A DNA stretch of 64,000 nucleotides from contig NZ_CP053381.1 of the NCBI RefSeq assembly GCF_017868775.1, positions 3,348,001-3,412,000 of the forward strand. Reading direction: 5' to 3'. This document shows, piece by piece, positions 39,641 through 47,295 of the stretch. Source of the DNA: Billgrantia sulfidoxydans. GTDB taxonomy: Bacteria > Pseudomonadota > Gammaproteobacteria > Pseudomonadales > Halomonadaceae. Made by a program: the position numbers and the translations under genes. Every line of letters begins with the position of its first letter. The first letter of the stretch is position 1. Under the pieces are notes generated by a model that saw nothing but the letters and a program-made list of their open reading frames with translations, made no database searches and had not been told where the DNA came from.

Positions 39641-39709
39641 GGCCTAGGACACGCTGAAGATGGCCAGATGCACTCGCCGACACCACCTGGCGGCAGGTAA
39701 CGCGCTTTG

Positions 39710-41404
39710 ATGCTGCGCCTCGCCCCACTGCTGATCGTCACGCTGCTGGTCGGCCCGATACTGGCCGGCCTGACCATGGCGCTGCTGCCTGCCTTCGGCT
39801 ATCTGCCGGCGCTGGGCGGCGAACGCCTGAGCCTGGCCCCCTGGCGCGAACTGTTCGCCCAGCCGGGGCTGGCGCGTTCGGTGGCGGTCAGTTTCGCCAG
39901 CGGACTGGTCACCACCGCCGTATCGCTCGCCGTGGTGCTGCTGTTCCTGGCCAGCGTGTCGGGCAGCCGGCTGGATCGCTGGATACGGCGTATGGTGGCG
40001 CCGCTGCTGTCGCTCCCCCATGCCGCCGCGGCCTTCGGCCTGGCATTCCTCATTGCCCCTTCGGGGCTGTTGGCGCGGCTGGTCTCGCCGGAGCTGTCCG
40101 GCTGGCAACGCCCGCCGGACCTGCTGATCGTCAACGACCCCTGGGGGCTGACGCTGATGGCCGGCCTGGTGGTCAAGGAGATCCCGTTCCTGCTGCTGAT
40201 GAGCCTCGCCGCCCTGCCCCAGTTCGATCCCGAGCGACGCGTGGCCATGGCCCGCTCGCTCGGCTATCGCCCCATGACCGCCTGGCTCAAAGTGGTGGTC
40301 CCGGCGCTCTATCCGTTGATACGGCTGCCGGTCTACGCGGTGATCGCCTACGCCACGGCAGTGGTGGATGTCGCCCTGATCCTCGGCCCGACGCTGCCCC
40401 CGACCCTCGCCGTGTCGATCCTGGCCTGGTACCAGGACCCCGACCTCTCCCGGCGCTTGGTGGCCTCGGCAGGCGCCGTGCTGCAGCTCGGCGTCACGGC
40501 GTCGGCGCTCGCCGTCTGGTGGTGCCTGGAGGGCCTCGTCGCCCGGCTGGGTCGGGCCTGGCTCGCCCGCGGTGGACGCGGCCAGGGCGAGCAGCCGTTG
40601 CGCCTGGCGGGCAAGGGGCTGATCCTGCTCGCCTCGCTTACCGCCTTCGTGGGCCTGGCCGGTCTCGCGCTCAGCTCCATCGCGGGCCTATGGCGCTTTC
40701 CCGATGCCCTGCCCCAGGCCGTGACCGCCGCTCACTGGTTGCGCGCCCTGCCAACCCTGGCAGGGCCGGTCGCCACCACGGCGCTCATCGCCATCGGCGC
40801 GACGCTGATCGCCCTGGCCTTGACGCTGGCGGCGCTCGAGAACGAGCAGCGCAGCGGGCGCCATCCGGCCGAGGGCAAGCTGCTCTCGGCGCTGACGCTG
40901 CTCTATCTGCCGCTGATCGTGCCGCAGATCGCCTTTTTGTTCGGCCTGGTGGTGGTGATGGAGTCGCTGGGTACGCGGCCACGGCTATGGCTGGTGATCT
41001 TTGGTCATCTGCTGTTCGTGTTGCCCTACGTGTTCCTGTCCCTTTCGGAAGCCTACCGTCGCTTCGACCCGCGCTGGTCGCAGCTCGCCCTTAGCCTTGG
41101 CACCTCCCGCCACGCCGTGTTCTGGCGCGTGCGCCTGCCCATGCTGCTCGCCCCGCTGCTCACCGCCGGTGCCGTGGGTCTCGCCGTCAGCATCGGCCAA
41201 TACCTGCCCACGCTGCTGCTCGGGGCCGGGCGCATCGCCACGGTGACCACCGAGGCGGTGTCGCTGGCCGCCGGAGGCAACCGCCGGGTGATCGGCGTAT
41301 GGGCACTGGTCCAGGCCAGCCTGCCGCTGGTGGGATTTCTCATTGCCGTGGGCCTGCCGCGGTTGCTCTGGTCCAACCGCCGCGGCATGCGAGGGTCGTT
41401 ATGA
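39710..41404 (+). CDS. YnjC-like ABC transporter permease
   Basis: Inner-membrane permease of 564 residues built of two homologous binding-protein-dependent transport domains with about 12 hydrophobic segments overall. The coupling loops are visible as RRVAMARSLGYRPMTAWLKVVVP (about 182-204, in parts) and RWSQLALSLGTSRHAVFWRVRLP (about 455-477). The ATG at 39710 is preceded by an in-frame TTG at 39707. The gene follows the MITE-like repeat by 69 bp, and its stop overlaps the ATPase start (ATGA). Confidence 0.9.
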   Translation: MLRLAPLLIVTLLVGPILAGLTMALLPAFGYLPALGGERLSLAPWRELFAQPGLARSVAVSFASGLVTTAVSLAVVLLFLASVSGSRLDRWIRRMVAPLLSLPHAAAAFGLAFLIAPSGLLARLVSPELSGWQRPPDLLIVNDPWGLTLMAGLVVKEIPFLLLMSLAALPQFDPERRVAMARSLGYRPMTAWLKVVVPALYPLIRLPVYAVIAYATAVVDVALILGPTLPPTLAVSILAWYQDPDLSRRLVASAGAVLQLGVTASALAVWWCLEGLVARLGRAWLARGGRGQGEQPLRLAGKGLILLASLTAFVGLAGLALSSIAGLWRFPDALPQAVTAAHWLRALPTLAGPVATTALIAIGATLIALALTLAALENEQRSGRHPAEGKLLSALTLLYLPLIVPQIAFLFGLVVVMESLGTRPRLWLVIFGHLLFVLPYVFLSLSEAYRRFDPRWSQLALSLGTSRHAVFWRVRLPMLLAPLLTAGAVGLAVSIGQYLPTLLLGAGRIATVTTEAVSLAAGGNRRVIGVWALVQASLPLVGFLIAVGLPRLLWSNRRGMRGSL

Positions 41405-42036
41405 ACACATCCCACCACTTGGTGCTGGAGGATATCCATATCGCTCTGGTCGGGTCGCCCCTGCTGTCACTCGATGCCGAAATCGGCCCAGGCGAGGTGC
41501 TCACCGTCATGGGGCCTTCCGGCTCCGGCAAGTCGACCCTGCTGGCCTACCTGGCGGGCTTTCTCGCACCGTCCTTTCAGGCCAGCGGACGGATCCTGCT
41601 CGACGGGCGCGACATCAGCCGGCTGCCGGCGGAACGGCGCGGCATCGGCCTGCTGTTCCAGGACCCGCTGCTGTTTCCGCACCTCTCGGTCGCGGGCAAC
41701 CTGCGCTTCGGCATGCCCCGCGCCGTCCCCGACAAGGCAGGGCGAATCGAGGCAGCGCTGGAGCAGGTTGGCCTGGGAGGTTTCGGGTCGCGCGATCCCG
41801 CGACGCTGTCGGGCGGTCAGAAGGCGCGTGTGGCCCTGATGCGCCTGCTGCTCGCCGAGCCCTGCGCCGTGCTGCTCGACGAACCCTTCTCCAAGCTCGA
41901 CCGACCGCTACGCCACGACATGCGCCGGCTGGTCTTCGACCGGCTGCGCGAGGCGGGCCTGCCCAGCCTGCTCGTCACCCATGACAGGGAGGACGCCGAG
42001 GATACCGGCGGCCGGGTGATCGAACTCAGTCACTGA
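41401..42036 (+). CDS. YnjD-like ABC transporter ATP-binding protein
   Basis: ATPase subunit of 211 residues for the YnjBCD-type importer. Walker A GPSGSGKST is at 38-46, the signature LSGGQKARVALMRLL around 139-153, Walker B AVLLDEPFSKLD around 159-170, and the switch His in VTHDREDAEDTGG. It has no C-terminal regulatory domain. The 3' end overlaps the convergent DinB-like gene by 11 bp. Confidence 0.92.
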   Translation: MNTSHHLVLEDIHIALVGSPLLSLDAEIGPGEVLTVMGPSGSGKSTLLAYLAGFLAPSFQASGRILLDGRDISRLPAERRGIGLLFQDPLLFPHLSVAGNLRFGMPRAVPDKAGRIEAALEQVGLGGFGSRDPATLSGGQKARVALMRLLLAEPCAVLLDEPFSKLDRPLRHDMRRLVFDRLREAGLPSLLVTHDREDAEDTGGRVIELSH

Positions 42037-42619
42037 GAGCGAGCCTGGGTTTGCTCGACCTGGCGAAGGAGCCTGTCTGAGGTGGGGTTGCACTTCGCTG
42101 CCAGAATCGAAGCGTCGATGGGTGGACGCCGAAATGCGCCGGCAGGGTCACGCCGAGGCTCTCCGCCATCATTCCCAGCAGGGCCATGTGATGCACCGTA
42201 TGGCTGGTCAAGAACGCCAGCTCGCGCGCCAGGCTGGTGGTCAACGACAGGCATCCGCTGGCCCCCTCGACGGGGTATCGCACCCTCAACGTGGCCGACT
42301 GATGCGCCTCCAGGCATGACAGCGCGGTGCCGATCGCGACAAGCCTCGCAACGGCCAAGGACGGCTCGGCTTCGAGCCGTTGGTCCCGCCGGCGGTTCTC
42401 ATAGTCGATACTGCCAACTCCCGCGCCGGCCAGCAGGGCATCGTAGTGGTCGAGGATATGGCGCACGTGCTTGCCCAGGCTCTGGCGCCTCGTCGGGCCG
42501 AAGGCGTGCCGATAGACGGCGGGCGCCAGCCGCTCCAGGAACGTCTGCAATTGATGCAGGGCCAGCCGGTTCTCCTCGATGAGGCTGTCGAGACAGGCAG
42601 TGTCTTGTGGTTCGCTCAT
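42026..42619 (-). CDS. DinB-like four-helix protein
   Basis: A 197-residue protein of the DinB/YfiT-like superfamily, known for metal-binding four-helix bundles with varied or unknown functions. Candidate metal His residues are in KHVRHILDHYDALLAG (about 49-64) and SHTVHHMALLGMM (about 139-151), the pattern expected of this fold. It is on the same strand as the ligase and acidic-tail genes upstream (94 bp gap with a hairpin), so it may share their transcript. No function can be read from the sequence. Confidence 0.82.
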   Translation of the reverse strand: MSEPQDTACLDSLIEENRLALHQLQTFLERLAPAVYRHAFGPTRRQSLGKHVRHILDHYDALLAGAGVGSIDYENRRRDQRLEAEPSLAVARLVAIGTALSCLEAHQSATLRVRYPVEGASGCLSLTTSLARELAFLTSHTVHHMALLGMMAESLGVTLPAHFGVHPSTLRFWQRSATPPQTGSFARSSKPRLALSD

Positions 42620-42660
42620 GCGCCTTTCCTCTTGGGTGGACGGGCCTCGGATTGCCGGCT

Positions 42661-42691
42661 CCGTACCGGGTCACGTCAGTGCCCGGCACGG
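42661..42691 (-). terminator. Hairpin between the acidic-tail gene and the DinB-like gene
   Basis: CCGTACCGGG at 42661-42670 pairs with CCCGGCACGG at 42682-42691; one A-C mismatch on the plus strand becomes a G-U pair in the minus-strand transcript, so the hairpin favours minus-strand RNA. It lies 22 bp after the precursor stop, without a U tract. Confidence 0.45.
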
Positions 42692-42713
42692 AACACGGCG
42701 GGACGAGACATCC

Positions 42714-42992
42714 CTAGGTGCCTTCGGCCTCGGCTTCCGCTTCTCCTTCCGCTTCGCCCTCGGCCTCGCCCTCTGGCTCACCTTCCGCTTCAGGCTTCTT
42801 CTCCTCGTGCGCTTCGGCCAGCATCAGCGGCGCCTCCTGCCCACTGGTGTAGGCCGGCTGCGTGCCGGCCTCGTCGGCCGAGGCCTGCAGCGCGGCGCCA
42901 CTGGCCACCAGCGCCAAGGCGGGGGCCGCGTAGCCGAGACGGCGGCTTAGCCGGCTCAGCAGCGTGCGGCGCTTCTCCTCGTGCTCTGTCAT
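42714..42992 (-). CDS. Small protein with alternating-Glu C-terminal tail, candidate ligase substrate
   Basis: A 92-residue protein I do not recognise. The N-terminus is basic (KRRTLLSRLSRR, 7-18), followed by a hydrophobic stretch (about 20-36) and a possible signal-peptidase site ASA-D at 37-40, so it may be exported or use this part as a leader. A short linker has a single Tyr48. From Glu68 to Glu90 every second residue is Glu, with Ala, Gly or Pro between, ending in Gly-Thr; the encoding DNA repeats with a 6-bp period. AGGAG lies 8 bases before the ATG. The gene follows that of the tubulin-tyrosine-ligase-like protein by 128 bp on the same strand. I infer that it is the ligase substrate; this is untested. 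Confidence 0.75.
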   Translation of the reverse strand: MTEHEEKRRTLLSRLSRRLGYAAPALALVASGAALQASADEAGTQPAYTSGQEAPLMLAEAHEEKKPEAEGEPEGEAEGEAEGEAEAEAEGT

Positions 42993-43120
42993 ATCGTCTT
43001 CTCCTTCAGGGTCTTGATGTGAAGGCGGCATGCAGCATAGGGCTGTCACGCCGCCTGGCAACGAAACGGGCTCATCGAGCTCGCTTCGACAGGTGGCCCA
43101 CATGGTGGGTCACCGGCTGC

Positions 43121-45460
43121 TCAGTTCCCGGCCGCCATCGAGTCGGCCGGGGTGGGTTGGGAGACGTCCAGTTGAGTCAGCGTGGATTCGACGCCGACCG
43201 TCCAGCACGCTCTACCCTCCAGCCAGCGGTCCAGCTGCTGTATCGTCTCCGCCGAAGGGGGCACGCCGCCTGCCGTGCGACAGCCCGGCAGCAGCACCCC
43301 CAGGGCGTCGAGCCGGGACAGCGGCGTGGGGGTAGCGGGGGCGGACTCCGTGCCGGCCATGACCCAGACCGGCAGCTCGCGTGGCAGCATCGGGAGAGCT
43401 TCCGCCTCGCTCCAACCGGCTCCCGGCCCTGGCAGGCCGAGCGGTTCCAGACGCACCTCCTCGCCCTCCGCCGTCAGCCTGACGCCACGGGAGAACCGGC
43501 TGCGGAGCGCCGAAGGCAGGGCGGCAAGCGCCTCCCGCGCTTGGGGTTCGCCGGCGACGCATAGCGCGACGCTGCCCGCCGGCGTCACCACCAGATGGGC
43601 GTCGATCACCGGCTGCCCCGGCCCCGCGGCCTGACGCAGCAGGAACTCCGTCAGTGCCGGCACGATGGCTGGGAGCGTCAGGCGGGAGGCGATCAGCGTG
43701 TCATCGGAGGCCAAGGCATAGCCCGCCGCCGCCTTCAGCAACGCCAGCCGCGGCAGTTCCCGGGCCGCCTCGGCGGAGAGCGGCAGGAGCCCGTCCCCGA
43801 ACCCCGCCTGCAGGTGCTCCATGGCAGCGACGTCGGCCACCTCCAACGCCCAGCGCCGCTGCTCATGGGCCAGCAGCACCGTCTGGCCGGCCTCGTCATT
43901 CGCCGACGGTGCGCCAGCAGCAGCATCGTGTTCCGGCAGCGCGATCCCCTCGTCGCCACGCTGGCACAGCAGGCCCAGGCGGCACCACTCCGCAAGCGTC
44001 GACCCCACCTCTCCGCGCAACGACTCGGCGCCAGGGGCATCCTCCGCCTCGGCGGTCGCCGCCCCCAGCGCCTCGACGATCACCTCGGGTTCGAGCCCCT
44101 CGGTGGCCAGCAGCCAGATCAACGCCGCGGTGTCGTTGGGGCGATAGAGGCGACCACTCTCGGCGTCGTAGAGGGCCAACTGCTGGTCGTCGTAGACCTC
44201 GCTGACGCGACGGCGCATCAGCTTGGGACGCGGCACACGGCGGCCGGCCAAACCATCGGCCAGCGCCAGGTCCTCAGGCGTCGGCAGGGGAAAGTACGCC
44301 AGGTAGCGCTCGGGGTCGGCGGCGGGCAGCAGGCGCTGGAAGCCGCCGGCCCTGGCCAGCTCCGCCTCGGCTTCGGCCAGCGGGTCGGGGGCTTCGGCAG
44401 CATCGCCGTCAGCGAGGCCGGTCAGCGCGATCAGGTCGCGCACCAGGTCGCCCTTGATCCCCTCCTCGATGAGCCCGCCGCTTTCCGGTGCGGCACAGGT
44501 CCCAAGCGACGGGCTCAGGTTGCATTCGAGGATCCACGGCTTGAGGGTGTCGTCGATCAGGCAGTCGAGCCCCAGCAGCTCGTAGCAGCCCCTGGGATCG
44601 GCGCCCAAGGCGGCGGTACGGCTTCGCATCGCATCGACCCCGGCGATGGCGGTAAGACTCACGAGCTCCTCGATGCGCGCGAACAGCGCCGCGTCGTCGT
44701 GCCCTTGCTCGCGCAGCCAGGCGCGGTAGCGGTCGAGATCGATGAACTCCACCGGCACCTCGGCGCGGGTGTTGAGCGCATTGATGTCGGGATTGGTCAG
44801 CTGGCTGTAGGGGTTGTCGGCGTCGTCCGGGTCCCAGGGCTCGGAGGCGAGCTTGGCGAAGCCTTGGCGATAGAGATAGACCCGCAGCGGCGCGAGTGAG
44901 GCGATCAGCACGTAGAGCCGCAGCACGTACTTGTGCCCCCGAATGGTATGCGGTTGGTCGAGATACTCCTGGACCAGCCAGTCGGGCGCCAGCGGCGCCT
45001 CGCCGACGTCGCGCAGCACCCGTACGCCCTTGCCCTTGGAGGCATTGGTCGGCTTGAGGATCCAGCGCTGGGCGGGATTGCCCCGAGCGGCCTGCTGCAG
45101 CGCATGATAGTCGTGCGGCATGACATAGGCGCGAGGGAAGAAATCCAGCCTCGAGGTCAAGGGATGCTGCGCCCCGAAACCTTCGGCCATGCGCGTGCGC
45201 AGGTTCGCCAGGCTCTCGTGCAGCCGGCTCTTGACGGTCAGCGCCGCATTGCCGGGAACGTGGTTGATGCGGCGCCGGGGCGAGGCGTTGCGGAACTGGG
45301 CTGGCTCGGGCATGCCGGTCACCCACGCACTGTCCCACTGCTGCGCGTCGCCCTCTTCCCAGCCCCGGGCTTCGAGGGCCTCGCGAAAGAACCGATCCTG
45401 CTCGGCGGCCCGCCTGCCCGCCAGCCAGAAACGCCGCGGGGGCGGCTGCTGTTCCGTCAT
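43121..45460 (-). CDS. Tubulin-tyrosine-ligase-like ATP-grasp / PqqD-like fusion protein
   Basis: A 779-residue multidomain protein. Residues about 60-350 are a TTL-type ATP-grasp ligase: Lys136 in WILKPTN, glycine-rich KGKGV at 142-146, VQEYL at 163-167, IRGHKY then Arg181, LTNPDIN at 221-227 (TTL proteins have LTNYSIN), and ELLGLDCLID with Asp299 and LECNLSPSL with Glu312 and Asn314, the metal ligands. The usual Asp of KFDxR is Val179. About 415-505 resemble PqqD (YRPNDTAALIWLL at 439-451), a peptide-binding fold. The rest (about 520-779) may be a degenerate HprK-like domain; no P-loop is visible. TTL enzymes ligate amino acids to acidic protein tails, and the next gene encodes such a tail. 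The ATG at 45460 has AGGAG upstream. Confidence 0.85.
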   Translation of the reverse strand: MTEQQPPPRRFWLAGRRAAEQDRFFREALEARGWEEGDAQQWDSAWVTGMPEPAQFRNASPRRRINHVPGNAALTVKSRLHESLANLRTRMAEGFGAQHPLTSRLDFFPRAYVMPHDYHALQQAARGNPAQRWILKPTNASKGKGVRVLRDVGEAPLAPDWLVQEYLDQPHTIRGHKYVLRLYVLIASLAPLRVYLYRQGFAKLASEPWDPDDADNPYSQLTNPDINALNTRAEVPVEFIDLDRYRAWLREQGHDDAALFARIEELVSLTAIAGVDAMRSRTAALGADPRGCYELLGLDCLIDDTLKPWILECNLSPSLGTCAAPESGGLIEEGIKGDLVRDLIALTGLADGDAAEAPDPLAEAEAELARAGGFQRLLPAADPERYLAYFPLPTPEDLALADGLAGRRVPRPKLMRRRVSEVYDDQQLALYDAESGRLYRPNDTAALIWLLATEGLEPEVIVEALGAATAEAEDAPGAESLRGEVGSTLAEWCRLGLLCQRGDEGIALPEHDAAAGAPSANDEAGQTVLLAHEQRRWALEVADVAAMEHLQAGFGDGLLPLSAEAARELPRLALLKAAAGYALASDDTLIASRLTLPAIVPALTEFLLRQAAGPGQPVIDAHLVVTPAGSVALCVAGEPQAREALAALPSALRSRFSRGVRLTAEGEEVRLEPLGLPGPGAGWSEAEALPMLPRELPVWVMAGTESAPATPTPLSRLDALGVLLPGCRTAGGVPPSAETIQQLDRWLEGRACWTVGVESTLTQLDVSQPTPADSMAAGN

Positions 45461-45753
45461 GCTCGCGTTCTCCTGTGTCTTGTTTGTCGGGGCGTCGCCA
45501 CGGATTCGCGGCGTGACCGGCAACCGCCGGGGCCTGGCAGATCCCGAGGCCCCTCCTTTGTCGTTCAGGCTGTGTCGCCACGACTGCGCGTTCCTTACAA
45601 CCGATAGCAGCCAATCGCCACGCTGTCGCCGGTGAGGTCCGGATCGTTATTCCCCTGGGGAATGTGTCCGACGGAAAGCGTTCTCGACGAAACGTTGCGA
45701 GACCAGCACCACCGACCTAGGCTCCTTCCATCCCCAGCGAGGAGGATGGACTC
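45461..45753. other. Divergent promoter region between the ligase and sulfurtransferase genes
   Basis: The 293 bp hold no believable coding frame. GAGGAGGAT precedes the sulfurtransferase start. Sequence around 45590-45700 is less GC-rich and should hold both promoters, but I see no clear -35/-10 pair or operator. Confidence 0.4.
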
Positions 45754-46710
45754 ATGCGAATCTCTCTGTTCCTGGCGGCCGGCGCACTGGCGTTTGCCGG
45801 TACCGCCCAGGCGATGCACCCCTCTCCCCTGGTCGATGCCGAGTGGCTCGATGGCCAACGAGACAATGACGATCTCGTGGTACTGGACGTGCGCTCCGCC
45901 ATTGACGACGGCGGCGACCGTGCCGCCTTCGAAGCCGCCCGAATTCCTGGCAGCCGCTACAGCAACTATGCCGAGGATGGCTGGCGCGAAGAGCGCGATG
46001 GCGTGGCCGGGCTGATGCCCGACGAGGAAAGCCTGGCCGAGCTGATCGGCGGCCTGGGCATCGGCAACGACACCACCGTGGTCGTCGTGCCCGCCGGCAC
46101 CGGTCCGACCGATTTCGGCAGCGCGGCCCGGGTCTACTGGACCTTCAAGGCACTCGGCCATGACGAGGTGACCATCCTCAACGGCGGCTTCGCCGGCTGG
46201 GAGCAGCAGGGCTTCGAGACCGCCAGCGGCCCGGTCGACCCGCCCGAGGCGGTCTCCTTCAGCACGACGCTGCGCGAGGAGCTGCTGGCCACCGACGAGG
46301 AGGTCGAAGCCTCCCGCCAGGCCGGCGAGCAGCTGGTGGACGCCCGCCCCGAGGGCTTCTACCGGGGTGAGGAGCAATCGCCCGCCGCTCGCGTGCCGGG
46401 CACCATCCCCGGCGCCGTGAACCTGCCCCACCACGACGCCCTGGTCGAACGCGACGGCGCCTGGTACCTGGAGCCCGAGCGGCTGACGGCGGCCATCGAT
46501 GCCCTGGCGCTGGATCGCGAGGCCCCCACCGTCGCCTTCTGCAATACCGGGCATTGGGCTTCCAGCGGCTGGTTTCAGCTCAGCGAGGTGGGAGGGCTCG
46601 ACAACGTCACCATGTACGACGGCTCCATGGCCGCCTGGACCCGCGACGATTCCCGTCCGGTGCAGCTGGCCGATCGCGACACCCTGAGGGTGGGCGAACT
46701 GCTCGATTGA
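45754..46710 (+). CDS. Periplasmic tandem-rhodanese sulfurtransferase
   Basis: Exported protein of 318 residues with a signal peptide (1-20, ending AQA) and two rhodanese domains. The first (about 25-150) has VVLDVR and the RIPGSRY loop, but PAGTGPTDFG stands where a Cys loop would be, so it is inactive. The second (about 180-315) has the loop CNTGHWASS with Cys263, the likely persulfide-forming residue. This is the usual SseA/thiosulfate sulfurtransferase plan of one structural and one active domain. A long hairpin follows (46772-46813). It has no evident metabolic partner nearby. Confidence 0.9.
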   Translation: MRISLFLAAGALAFAGTAQAMHPSPLVDAEWLDGQRDNDDLVVLDVRSAIDDGGDRAAFEAARIPGSRYSNYAEDGWREERDGVAGLMPDEESLAELIGGLGIGNDTTVVVVPAGTGPTDFGSAARVYWTFKALGHDEVTILNGGFAGWEQQGFETASGPVDPPEAVSFSTTLREELLATDEEVEASRQAGEQLVDARPEGFYRGEEQSPAARVPGTIPGAVNLPHHDALVERDGAWYLEPERLTAAIDALALDREAPTVAFCNTGHWASSGWFQLSEVGGLDNVTMYDGSMAAWTRDDSRPVQLADRDTLRVGELLD

Positions 46711-47295
46711 ATCGCAATGACCACGCTGCGCAGCGGTTCCACTCCTGCGACAGCCCCCTAAGCCGTTCGAGCCGCTGTCCCGGAGCGGCCACCACTTCGA
46801 CCCGGGACAGCGGAACGAGCCGACTCCTTGGCGGCGGGACACTGGCATCTATTCTGCGTTACAGACAGCAAGGCAATCACACGATTTGCTAAAAAACATC
46901 AGAAGAAAGGCCTACCAACCCCACCTAGACGACCTACCTCTTTTTTCGTCTGAGTGCGGGTGAAGCCAGCGCGTTTCCGTGTCGCCGCGCAGCGCCAGGC
47001 CCCGCTCACTGTGACGGCGAGTCAAGGAGCCTTATCACGTTGTAAACCCCGCTTTCCTTCCTTTTCGCTGTTGGCCCGGCTGAGTCCGACCCGCCTCCCC
47101 TCTGAGATTTCATTACCTAAGTTATGTGAGCATTTCTCTTCGCCGCAGTAGGATTCATCGTCTATACCTATGCAACGTCACCTTTTGACCAGCTTACTAT
47201 CGAGGCCAGGAAAAGCCCGAAAGCAAGCGTTTCATACTGGCAAAAGGGGGTTATCGCGGCGTATTGGCCATGCCACTACAGGGAGGTCCGTCACA
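46711..47295. other. 585-bp region between the sulfurtransferase and glgA genes
   Basis: No convincing gene. A 12-bp hairpin at 46772-46813 probably ends the upstream transcript. From about 46850 to 47290 the sequence is noticeably richer in A and T than its surroundings, as expected of the promoter and leader of the long glgA-treZ-malQ-treY operon. An in-frame extension of glgA reaches 47170 but is basic and not family-like. Confidence 0.5.
46772..46813 (+). terminator. Long hairpin after the sulfurtransferase gene
   Basis: CCGCTGTCCCGG at 46772-46783 pairs perfectly with CCGGGACAGCGG at 46802-46813 (12 bp, 18-base loop), 61 bp after the stop. No U tract follows; it may be a factor-dependent terminator or a REP-like element. 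Confidence 0.5.

Noticed and set aside
36554..43000. Acidic low-complexity runs as a general halophile trait
   Set aside because: Considered as an explanation for the 92-residue Glu tail, but the exact every-second-residue pattern differs from the irregular Asp/Glu/Gly run in NfeD, so the tail was kept as a separate finding.
47170..47295. Upstream extension of glgA to 47170
   Set aside because: The extra 42 residues are basic and unconserved in character, whereas AGGGAGG sits just before the ATG at 47296.
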